Part shown: one piece after another, positions 55,458 through 64,000 of the stretch
Layout: every line of letters starts with the position of its first letter
How positions within the stretch are numbered: position 1 is the stretch's first letter
NCBI RefSeq assembly: GCF_000400465.1
Contig: NW_008806293.1
Location: forward strand, 64,601-128,600
Reading direction: 5' to 3'
DNA: 64,000 nt
Origin: Wallemia ichthyophaga EXF-994
Taxonomy: Eukaryota; Basidiomycota; Wallemiomycetes; Wallemiales; Wallemiaceae
Position numbers and translations under genes: made by a program
Notes under the pieces: model-generated
Seen by the model: only the letters and a program-made list of their open reading frames with translations
Database searches by the model: none
Told to the model about the DNA's origin: nothing

Positions 55458-56572
55458 TCAAATTTGGCCAAGTGAAGCTCTGGAGCATTCTTGAGCGCGT
55501 TTGTTGAATGCTTCTTGTGCACCCTTGAAGTCTTTTCTTGTCCACTTCTCCATCGCGTCACCTTGCAGACCCCTTCCAAAGCTGAAAGTGAGGGGCGGGA
55601 GTCTGATGTTTTCTTTCTTTGCATACTTGTTGACAGCGCTGAGGAAAGCCACGCTGTCGCCATCCGATAAGCCGCCAGAGAGGAAAACAACACCGGGCAT
55701 TGCCACGGGGACAGAACGAGAGAGAGCCAGGGCAGTAGCTTTGCCTACAGAGTCTGCGGTGAGATTCTTGCGTTCGCTGTTTAGTGAACCTGGCTGAACA
55801 AAGGAAGGTTTGAGCAGGGTGCCTTTGTGCGGTGTTAGTTGGGGTATTACAAAGACCGAAAGACAAACACACCTTCCAAGTAAACCCCATGAGCAGCTAG
55901 TTTCTCGTATATGTTTGCAATGACCTTGATGTGCACTTCGAGTGAGCGTTCGAGGGTTGCGTCACCAGAGAAATCAAGATCAGGTTCGACGACTGGAACG
56001 AGACCGACGGCTTGACTGACGGCAGCCATTCTAGCCAAAGAAGTCGCTTGAGCATCTATGGCAAGTTGAGAAGGCAGAGTGGATGAGTTGACGAGGATTG
56101 GTGCTCTCCATTTGGTGAATCTTGCGCCGTGTTTCTTGAAGAGCTCACAGCGAGCGGTGAGATCGTCTAAGCCTTGCGTGAACACCTCACCGTCACCGGC
56201 GCCTGGCAGTGGCTGGCCATCAGTGTCGATTCTCACGCCGGGCACGATACCTCGCTGAGACAAGACATTGGCGAGATTGAAATCGACAAGGGTTTCTTGG
56301 TAGAGGATGCAGCCTGAGATGTGGTCGGTGGGTAGAGACTCGTAGAGGCATTTGCGCCATTCGTAGCGTCTCTGTTTCTCTTCATCGGGATTGTACTGCT
56401 TGCTGTTGGGACCCTCAGCAGCAGCTAGCCTTGCAGATATAGCCTCAGTGGTCTCATCAGTAGCATAAATTCCCTTTCCATGCTCAACTAACGCCGTGGC
56501 TGTGTTTTTCAGCTGCGAGTTGAAATCTGATTTTGTGGATGATTTAGCGAATGAGTATCCTGTAGTAGACAT
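55458..56572 (-). CDS. Class I (Schiff-base) fructose-bisphosphate aldolase
   Basis: This enzyme cleaves fructose-1,6-bisphosphate in glycolysis. Two exons: 56572-55873 and 55822-55458 (50-nt intron), 354 aa, normal for class I. GKGIYATDETTEAISARL near residue 33 corresponds to the animal/plant GKGILAADES motif. EWRKCLYES, GVRIDTDGQPLPG and VPVVEPDLDFSGD follow. The Schiff-base lysine is in LEGTLLKPSF (about K238), across the splice, and LSGGLSDGDS is present near the end. The C-terminal Tyr of muscle-type enzymes is not seen; the chain ends SLGQI. Most fungi use the zinc-dependent class II enzyme, so a class I gene is notable. Confidence 0.93.
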
Positions 56573-56906
56573 TGATAGAATTGGTTAAGGATTAATTCCT
56601 CATAATCCCCTTATATACGCCCTATAGCCCCGAAGTTCCACATCATATGAACAAAGTGCCGGGTGGAATTTCGGTGTGAATATGTTTATGAATGTATTAC
56701 GCAGTTATTATTACACCGTAATCTAGCCTATTCACCGTCTATATCCCGCAGAGCAAAATATTGGTCATCACAGCCATCACAATCATCATAGCCATGAAAC
56801 CGATAAGACTTAACACACCGATATGCATGTTTTTAGAATGAATTAATAATTTCAAATTATCCAAATCAGTTGAGCCACAGTCAGTTCCTCTACTCAGTCA
56901 ACGTCG
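56573..56906. promoter_or_regulatory. Divergent promoter region between aldolase and KDM4-like gene
   Basis: 334 bp shared upstream region of two divergent genes, AT-rich, with a short repeated CATCACAGCCATCACAATCATCATAG-like direct repeat around 56766-56791. No coding exon or canonical regulatory motif stands out. Confidence 0.4.
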
Positions 56907-59227
56907 ATGGCCGAAACTCAACCAGAAGCAGCGTCGACGAGTGCTTTACCAAAACCAAGCTACTATTATCCCACAGATGATGACAGCCAGTATATCCCAG
57001 TACCCGCCAACGATAATCCCGACGATGAAGATTACGTATGCAGAGGTGTCCCTGTTTTTGAGCCAACTATGGACGAATTTGTTGATTTCTACGACTATGT
57101 CCAGAAGATTGATAGATACGGCATGAAAGCGGGCATCGTAAAGGTTATTCCACCAGTTGAGTGGCTCGAGACGCTACCAGAATACAACGCATCCAATCTC
57201 GATAAAATTAAAATCAGACAGCCAATAGCCCAGCATATGCTTGGTCGAAGTGGTTTGTACAAGCAAACGAACGTCGTTAAGAGGAATGTGATGGGAATCG
57301 ATCAGTGGGCTTCTTTGGCTGGCTGCGGCCACGATGTTAAGCTGCAGTTCCCCACCCCTACACCACATCAACCCGATGATGTTCTCAGCGACTCTAGCAG
57401 ATTCACTAGAGGCAGAGGCTCGTCATCTAAGCTTAAAGACCCTCCGAGGAGAAAAAGGAGGAGAACTACCGCTGACAATTCTCAGTTACTAGATGAAGTC
57501 AAGACTGAGGATGCTTCATTCGCTAAAGATGAACCGAGTGACGAGCGCATGATTGATTTTGCTTCTCAAACGCAACCTCCAACTCCTAGTCATCCTTTGA
57601 ACGACAACACATCTCATTCTCAAAGCTCTCTCCCATCTGCAGAACTGCAAAGTAAATTATCAACACAATCAGCTCAAGGAGAAGGCTCTGCAGCACCTCA
57701 AAAGCCACCTCCAGCTAGAGTAGGCTCAGAAATCAGTGAAAGCACTGCAAAACCATCAGCCAAGAAGAGACGAGAAGAACTAGCGAATGAGTTTTATGAG
57801 GGGCTCAATATTCACGATGTATGGCTGCCTGACGATGCCAAGCATGAGGATTACGATGTAAAAGGATGCAAGCAGCTTGAAAAGCAATACTGGCGGACTT
57901 TAGGATTAGGCGATAATGAGATTAGCTGGTACGGAGCTGATTTGTCAGGTGAGATGTGCACCATTAACTTAAATCTAACTCAATCTAACCACTATTCACA
58001 GGGTCGCTTTTCAATGACAAAACCAAAAGCTGGAATGTGGCAAACCTGCCGTCGTATCTCACCGAAATCCTTAAAGAAGCTGGTGTCGGTGCACAGCTAC
58101 CTGGAGTCAACACACCGTACTTATACTTTGGTGCATGGCGAGCAACTTTCGCGTGGCACGTCGAGGACATGGATCTATACAGTATAAATTATATTCATTT
58201 CGGTGCACCTAAATTCTGGTACACGATTCCGCAGAAGCAGAAATGGAAATTCGAGAGACTGATGGCAGGTCTGTTCCCTGGGGAGTCTAAGCAATGTCCG
58301 GAATGGCTGCGCCATAAATCGTATCTCGCTTCGCCACACGTGTTAGCGTCACAAAACATCAAGCCGTCAGTGCTAGTGCAAAAGCAGAACGAGTTTGTGA
58401 TTACATTCCCACATGGCTACCACTCGGGTTTCAATATGGGCTTTAACTGCGCAGAGTCTGTCAATTTCGCTACTGAAGGATGGACCAAGTATGGAAGGAA
58501 GGCGCGTGCATGTACCTGTGTTGGCGACAGTGTGAAGATAGACGTAGATCAGCTGCTCGAGCGGATCGAGTATAGGAAGAGGGAGATGGAAGCTGAGAAG
58601 AAGGGGGTGGTGATGAAGATGTCTTTGGATGAATATCTACAGTCGAAGCGCGTCAAAGAGACGGCTGATGAACAGATATCCCATATAAAGATACTTGACT
58701 ACCTCGTACCTACATTCGCACCGCCGCATGATCAGCAGATTGCGTGGATGAAGTGGGGCGCTACGCAGCCAATTGAGGTGCAGCATGTGATCATCCAAGT
58801 TCCGTGGATGCAGGAATGTGTGAAGAATACGCTGAAATCGACGAATGAGAAGAAAGATCAGGCACAGAAGCAGGCACAGACAAAAAAGCAAGAGGAAGTG
58901 GCGCAAGAGGAGACGAATTCTCAGCAGCAGCAGCAGCAAACAAACCCAAATATTAACCATTCATTCGCACAGTCATCTGACACCTCCCTTATGCCATCTT
59001 ACAACTCATCATTACCATCATACCAAGCACATCAGACACATCAGGGACTACCAAATCACTACAATCACATATCATCATTGGCTACCTCACAGCAGGCTCA
59101 GCAGCATTCAACAGCAACGCAAGCACAAGTAGCACCAGCACAAGCACCATCATCAGCACACCCATTAGCACAATCACATTTAGCAGCATCCCAAACACAT
59201 TCGTCGCATCTTCCTGGAGGTATTTGA
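56907..59227 (+). CDS. KDM4/JMJD2-type JmjN-JmjC histone lysine demethylase
   Basis: An Fe(II)/2-oxoglutarate-dependent demethylase, probably of H3K9/K36. Two exons: 56907-57948 and 58002-59227 (53-nt intron), 755 aa. JmjN is at the start (GVPVFEPTMDEFVDFYDYVQ), then a 170-residue disordered basic/acidic insertion (PRRKRRRTT), then JmjC. Predicted metal ligands are H400 and E402 (AWHVEDMDLYS) and H488 (GYHSGFNMGF). ACTCVGDSVKI supplies the zinc Cys pair as in KDM4. The C-terminus is Gln/His/Ser-rich low complexity with no C2H2 fingers, unlike yeast Rph1/Gis1, and no PHD or Tudor domain. Confidence 0.9.
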
Positions 59228-59664
59228 TCTCTTTTTGTGTTTGCATATATCTCACCTTGTATGAGTAGCACGTGTGTGTATGTTTGTGTGAAATGTGTTA
59301 ATTTTTAGACACTCGAATCGAAGTAAATGTTACATGTATAGGTAAACAACGTAAATAAAGTAAAAAGGATGGACAAAACTACGTAAAGTTGTATTGTTAT
59401 TGCTATTGCAGATAATGCAGGTAGCGTACAAGGAGAGTGTACAAGAGTACAGGATAAAGACATAGTGAAATTGATATTTCAATTGCGATTGCGAGTATGA
59501 GTGTGATTGAAGTCAAGATTGCGATTGCGTTTATGATTGCGAGTGTAAGTGAAAATTGTACATACAGGATGCGAACAAAGAACTGAGAACTAAACAAGAG
59601 TCGTGAGTGTTGAGAAAAAGTGCTGAGTAAAGTGGAGAGTAAGTGGAGGGTAAGTTGGAGAGTA
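59228..59664. repeat. Convergent intergenic region with degenerate GATTGCG repeats
   Basis: 437 bp between the converging KDM4-like and RING genes. From about 59470 to 59560 it carries an imperfect repeat of units like GATTGCGATTGCGAGTATGAGTGT, alternating with AT-rich sequence. No coding or RNA gene is supported. Confidence 0.5.
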
Positions 59665-60769
59665 TTAAACTCTATCTGCACTATGGTTGTTCATTATCCG
59701 ACAAAAGAGGGATGTGAAGAGATAGGGTGAAGCGGAGGTAGCTGGATGGTCTATATCGATGTTGTGGGTATTATTGCCTTGGTTGTTACTGTTGCTGATA
59801 TGACTATTGCTATTGCCGCTGTCAGCCTGGTTGTCAACGCGGTTGTCGCGGCTATCTGTGATGTCAGCTTCTTCAAAGTGCTCGCTGATAGGGTGGAGTT
59901 CGTGAGCAGATTGAGAATGAGTACAACGAGAAAGTCTGAGAGCGTTTCTGAACGACTGCAACGAAACATGACGTCTGCCTGGGAGATGAGCGGTAGAGCG
60001 AGAGAGGAAAGTTAGAGAGTTGGAGGAGTTAGATGCTTCTGCTTGCAACTTGGTATCTCTGAAATCTTTTCTACACTAGAACGAAGAGAGTGTTAGTGAT
60101 TGAAGCTGAAAAATAAAAACCTACCAATGGACAGACGCCTTGTATTTCAAGTAGCCATTGATCGATGCAGCTGGAGTGAAAACAGTGTTTGAGGCTGCAT
60201 GGCAGAATGCGGAGTTGTTCACCGTTCTGAAAATCTTCATAGCAGATAGCGCAGTTGTTAGTGTTTTCAGAGTCAGGCTTTTGTGAGGTATCACCCAGTT
60301 CAATATCTTGAGTACTTTTATCATTATCAACCTTGTGCAAATTTTCATCATTGAATTTCACAAGGGGGAAAGTTTCGAGGATAGCGCGCGCAATGCCAGC
60401 GGCGCGTATCTGGAAATTGTCTTGGATAGTAACAGTCTGGCTATTGGGTGTGTCTGTAACGCGTCTTCTACGAGCGCGTCTACCGTATCTGCGTGGGTTA
60501 CGAAACGCTCTAATGCTTCCAGCGACGATGAAGAAAATGAGGATGAGGACAACGCATCCAATAATAATCCAAAGCGCGTAGAGTGCTATATGATTCTGCC
60601 TCCCCTTCTGCGCCTCCTTTTCCTCATCAGTTTGATCCTCGTCGAACTTGTAGAGCTCTGCAATCCCCATAGAGAAAGCGTGGGTGGTTGATTTGAGTGT
60701 GATTAGAATTATTATTGCGGTCATCATCGATTTTTTATTTTTTTTCCCTTGATTGTTATCACTCAACAT
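59665..60769 (-). CDS. Membrane-anchored RING-H2 E3 ubiquitin ligase
   Basis: Exons 60769-60125 and 60075-59665 (49-nt intron). The N-terminus is basic (GKKNKKS) then hydrophobic (MMTAIIILITLKSTTHAFS), a signal peptide or anchor; the start may be 60769 or the Met at 60727. A luminal loop precedes a second span (IALYALWIIIGCVVLILIFF), then a basic stretch (RRYGRRARRRR). The RING-H2 domain reads CAICYEDFQNGEQ, LPCSLKHCFHSSCIDQWL, CPL and, after the splice, CRKDF. The rest is a Ser/Asn-rich disordered tail. It resembles fungal Tul1/RNF-type membrane ligases only generally. The ATG at 60769 overlaps that of the CLC gene. Confidence 0.8.
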
Positions 60770-63076
60770 GACTTCACTGGGTTGGAATCTTGCATTCCCT
60801 AAAATCCCTAAAGTTGCGAAATTCCTGCAGCCTCTGTCAAATTGGCTTGTGTTCCTCATCGCTGGTCTCTCTATTGGTCTGCTTAGCGGTGTTCTCTCCA
60901 TTCTTTCCGTTTGGCTCGCGAATCTCAAGTCTGGGCGATGCGTAGACAATCTATCAACACTCAAGACTACCTGCGTTGATTGGAGGGAATGGTCTGATTG
61001 GTCCATTCTCAACTACTTCATTTACATACTTTTCTCTATCTTTTTCGCTTTCGTAGCTGCTTTCGCCGTGCACAGACTAAGCCAACAGGCTTCTGGTAGC
61101 GGTATAAGTGAAATCAAGTGCATTATTGCTGGTGTTGACTATCCCGGCTATCTTCACTGGCCGGTGCTCGCTGTGAAGGCGTGTACTTTGGTGGGTAGCT
61201 GGGTGTCTCAGTTAACCTTATCACTTATTACATTCCTCTCTACAGCCACTCGCCATCGCTTGCGGCCTGTCCATCGGCAAAGAGGGTCCCTCAGTCCACG
61301 TTGCCTGCTGCATCGCACATCTCCAAGCCTCTCTCTTCCCCTATTTCCGCAAAAGCACCGCCAAGATGCGCGAGATTCTCGTCGCTGCCAGTGCGGCTGG
61401 TGTTGCGTGTGCATTCGGTAGTCCAATCGGCGGCGTCATGTTCTCCATCGAGGAGATGACACATACACACACAACCAAGATGATCTGGCGCAGTTTCTTC
61501 TGTGCACTCGCTGCCACTGCTATGCTCTCCGCCCTCAATCCTTTCCACACAGGTAAACTCGTTCTTTTTCAAGTATCGCACGACACCAGTTGGCACTTTT
61601 TCGAGATTGTCTACTTTATAGTGCTCGGTGTGTTTGGGGTGGGTGATGGGTTATGTTGGGTCGTTTAGCATACGCTGATTTTCTTACTTCTTCTCGACAT
61701 TCCCTCTCCAGGGTCTCTTCGGGTCTGTTGTCATCAAGCTCAATCTGGCATATACGGAGGTACGGCGCCGTCACCTGCTTCGCTATCCTGTCAGTGAGGC
61801 AGTTATACTAGCGCTAGTGAGTGGGGTGCTCAGCTACCCGAACCCGCTCCTCCGCATCGACATGACGGAGGGGCTAGCGATGTTATTGCGGGAGTGCAGT
61901 CCTGGCAATAACAGCGATAACCACATTGAAGATTACGGGATGTGCGATGCATCACAAGCATGGACGACTATCCACCGCACACTGTTGGCTACAGTGATAC
62001 GAACGGTGCTCCTGATTATCACATATGGGTGCGGGGTACCCGCGGGTTTATTTGTGCCGTCGCTAGCAGCTGGAGCCACTTTCGGTCGACTGGTGGGCAC
62101 TGTGAGCGCGATGGTGCATGCTCGTTACGCCCACATGCCCTTCTTCGCTGAGTGCCACGCGTCTGCGTCCCAAGCGCCGTGCATCTCACCGCCTACTTAC
62201 GCTCTACTCGGTGCTGCCGCGGCGCTTAGTGGTGTACTGCGAATCTGGGTAACTGTCCCCATTATCATCTTCGAGCTTACAGGCGCACTAGGCCATATTC
62301 TACCCACTATGATCGTCCTAATCACTACAAAAGGGGTTTCGGACTGGTTAAGCGGAGGAGAGGGCATGGGTGGGCACGCTGAGCAGGCTATACGGCGCAG
62401 TAAGATACCCGTGTTGACGAGAACGGATGGCGAAGGTGAAGGGGATGGTGAGGGTGAGGGTGTGCACGTCGCACTAGCCATGACGCCGCTCGCTCAGCTC
62501 GTCGTGCTGCGCGAACACATGCAGGTAGGCGACGTAGACAACGTCTTGCAAAGCAAGCACAGCGGATATCCCGTCGTGCGGTCTGTGGATGGGGATGGAA
62601 TGCAGCTCGTTGGCTACGCAGATGCTCAAACCCTCGCTAAACGCCTCGCGCAACTCGATCGGCTGTCTCAGTGGGCGTGGGTGAGTTTCAGCACTTTCGG
62701 TGGTGAGCAGACCATCTTTGATGTGGATGTGGATGCAGGTGATAGCGATAGTGATAGTGATGGTGGTGGTGATGGTGTAGACACTCCCACACGCACTCCC
62801 ACCGCTATCAACCTCAGCGACACACTCACGGAAACGCCCATCACCATCGCCCCCTCGACACCCCTACACGTCGCAATGAAGCTGTTTAAGAGGCTGGGGC
62901 CGCGCGTGATGCTCGTCGTGCGTCTTGGCGCGCTGGAGGGTTTGGTGGGAGTGGCGGATGTGCTGAGGGAGCGAGACAGCCGGGCCAGCAGGGACAGCAG
63001 GGACAGCAGGAGCAACACTCGCAGCACGATATGGATCCAACTAAGGGACTATATAACGACAAAGATAAATATATAA
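60768..63076 (+). CDS. CLC-type chloride channel/transporter (Gef1-like) with CBS domains
   Basis: A Golgi/endosomal CLC protein important for acidification and copper/iron handling in fungi. Three exons: 60768-61190, 61246-61638, 61712-63076 (introns 55 and 73 nt), 726 aa. Motifs: GSGISEIKCIIAG, then across the splice SIGKEGPSVHVACC (gating Glu about E154), then FGSPIGGVMFSIEEM, GVPAGLFVPSLAAGATFGRL and, beyond, CBS domains. CBS1 is interrupted by an acidic GEGEGDGEGEG insert and CBS2 by a DSDSDSDGGGDG insert, and the tail is RDSR-repetitive. The cytosolic N-terminus before TM1 is only ~25 residues, far shorter than usual. A TGA in frame at 60750 fixes the start. Confidence 0.92.
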
Positions 63077-63114
63077 AAGAGCACGATAGAAGGCGTGTAA
63101 ACCGTGTACACAAT

Positions 63115-63492
63115 CTACTGATTGATCTTGCCACTCCTACCTTCCCTCTTCTTCTGCTTCTTGCGTCTACGCTCGTCAGCCTTAGATTTAACCTGCTCGA
63201 GACGCTCCTTCTCCTCTCTGAGTTTGCGGCGCTCGATAATCTTGTGCGTGTGCTCTTGCCGCGCACCAGCGACGTCCTGCTTTAGGTCGCGCTCCCTGCT
63301 CTTCATTTCGCGCAGCCGGTCGTCGCGGGCTTTGCGATGGCTGAAGGAAGATTTTGTGTTGAGCGGGAGGTGGTTGCGGTGGAACGGCTGCGACTGTTTC
63401 CCGCTGTTGATCGACGCGAGTGTCGTGAGCGTGCGCCGTTGATCCTGCTCCTCTTTCGTCGTCACGCTGTGTTCGCCGGGAGCCATGTGCAT
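63115..63492 (-). CDS. CGR1: Cgr1/CCDC86-like basic nucleolar protein
   Basis: 125 aa from the Met at 63492 (or 123 from 63486), single exon. The chain is almost wholly Arg/Lys/Glu/Gln and predicted helical: SFSHRKARDDRLREMKSRER, then HKIIERRKLREEKERLEQVK and KADERRRKKQKKREGRSGK. This length and helical, charged pattern is that of Cgr1, which works in 60S ribosome assembly. Low-complexity composition limits certainty. It converges on the CLC gene with 38 bp between stops. Confidence 0.6.
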   Translation of the reverse strand: MHMAPGEHSVTTKEEQDQRRTLTTLASINSGKQSQPFHRNHLPLNTKSSFSHRKARDDRLREMKSRERDLKQDVAGARQEHTHKIIERRKLREEKERLEQVKSKADERRRKKQKKREGRSGKINQ

Positions 63493-63578
63493 GATGGTGG
63501 TGTGGGCGTGATGATGTAACGTGCAGGAAGGGCAACGAAAGCGATACAAGCGAATACAACGAGTTTAATGAAAATTAT

Positions 63579-64000
63579 TTAATATCCGAGCACCGCACGC
63601 TTCTCCGCTATCAGCCCATATGTCCTGTCATAAGCCCATTTCGGATTGCAGGCCCAAGTCCACACGCCGTCGTCAACCGCAAACGCACATGTGTCCAGCT
63701 CGCCTATAGCGCTGGCCATCTCGTCCGTCATCTCAAACTCGAGGGGAAACCGCCAGACCTGAGCTGCGCGAGTTGATTGATTCCCGAGGTGGAGCGGCTC
63801 GGTGAGTGTGTTTGGGATGCCTTTGCTGGTGCTCTGTGCGAAGCAAAACGCGAGAACATGCGCCTGTGCCTCATACAGGCTGAATGGGCGAACATTCTTC
63901 AGCAGTCCGACGAACCCGAAAGACGGGTCGGGGAGGTAGAGCAGGTGGTGTTTCGAGATGTTGTGGCGGAGGCCAGCCCAGCCGCGAGCGCACTCCGCCA
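63579..64000 (-). CDS. Partial protein-coding gene, 3' end only, family not recognised
   Basis: An open frame runs leftwards from the window edge to a TAA at 63581-63579, about 140 codons without a visible start. It begins (partial) ...GWAGLRHNISKHHLLYLPD and continues FGFVGLLKNVRPFSLYEAQA, ending DDGVWTWACNPKWAYDRTYG and AEKRAVLGY. It is higher in GC than the intergenic DNA, has no internal stop and a normal amino-acid composition with well-spaced Trp/Phe, which is why I call it coding. The start and any introns lie beyond the window. Confidence 0.55.
   Translation of the reverse strand, partial: AECARGWAGLRHNISKHHLLYLPDPSFGFVGLLKNVRPFSLYEAQAHVLAFCFAQSTSKGIPNTLTEPLHLGNQSTRAAQVWRFPLEFEMTDEMASAIGELDTCAFAVDDGVWTWACNPKWAYDRTYGLIAEKRAVLGY

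Noticed and set aside
1-64000. Transposons, CRISPR arrays, rRNA or prophage-like elements
   Set aside because: No transposase, integrase, terminal repeats, rRNA sequence or direct-repeat arrays were found; all recognisable genes are ordinary nuclear fungal genes.

Overview
This window is nuclear DNA of a small-genome fungus. The evidence is gene content and structure: essentially every gene has a eukaryotic/fungal orthologue (Dsl1 complex, Pam16, Mis6/CENP-I, Atg2, Imp2, a Gef1-type chloride channel). Introns are numerous and very short, mostly 43-60 nt, with GTGAGT, GTGCGT or GTGGGT donors and CTNAC branch points. Intergenic gaps are often 25-90 bp. Gene density, intron style and a predicted desiccation-type hydrophilic protein would fit a compact basidiomycete such as a Wallemia-like fungus, but that assignment is inference.

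Layout. 0.1-6.2 kb: PAM16 (-), TIP20/RINT1 (+), SYF1 (+). 6.5-10.3 kb: endonuclease G (NUC1, +), NC2-alpha (-), a four-exon cysteine-rich protein (+), TAD3 (+). 10.5-17.8 kb: MARVEL-type membrane protein (-), LSM2 (+), RNA polymerase I subunit RPA135 (-), ALG2 (+). 17.9-24.1 kb: tail-anchored FHA protein (-), RGG-rich protein (-), LEA-like hydrophilic protein (+), tyrosyl-tRNA synthetase (-), proteasome beta subunit PRE4 (+). 24.2-28.2 kb: CENP-I/Mis6 (-) head-to-head with NNF1 (+), both kinetochore genes. 28.3-35.4 kb: SRP receptor alpha (+), RCL1 (-), SIKE-like coiled coil (+), PRP16 (+). 35.4-36.6 kb: gene-free, with two palindromes. 36.6-46.0 kb: long-chain acyl-CoA synthetase (-), DNA ligase IV (-), CD2BP2/LIN1 (+), IMP2 (-), SAC3-like (-). 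46.0-55.3 kb: ATG2 (+), four-TM protein (-), a 1-kb gap, Ser/Thr-rich single-pass protein (+). 55.5-64 kb: class I fructose-bisphosphate aldolase (-), KDM4-type JmjC demethylase (+), membrane RING-H2 ligase (-), CLC channel (+), CGR1-like protein (-) and a partial gene at the right edge (-).

The genes are housekeeping genes rather than one pathway. Local themes exist: four spliceosome-associated proteins (SYF1, LSM2, PRP16, CD2BP2/LIN1), a kinetochore pair, and two proteins resembling STRIPAK accessory subunits (FHA plus tail anchor; SIKE-like).

The most unusual signal is architectural. At two divergent loci, and possibly two more, the start codons of opposite-strand genes overlap inside one CATG palindrome. 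Each 5' leader must then lie antisense to the other gene. Two genes have a first coding exon that is exactly ATG, two same-strand genes share an ATGA stop/start, and the acyl-CoA synthetase seems to need an 11-nt microexon inside its ATP-binding motif. DNA ligase IV has 15 exons in agreement with the family except for one extra base, which breaks the first BRCT domain.
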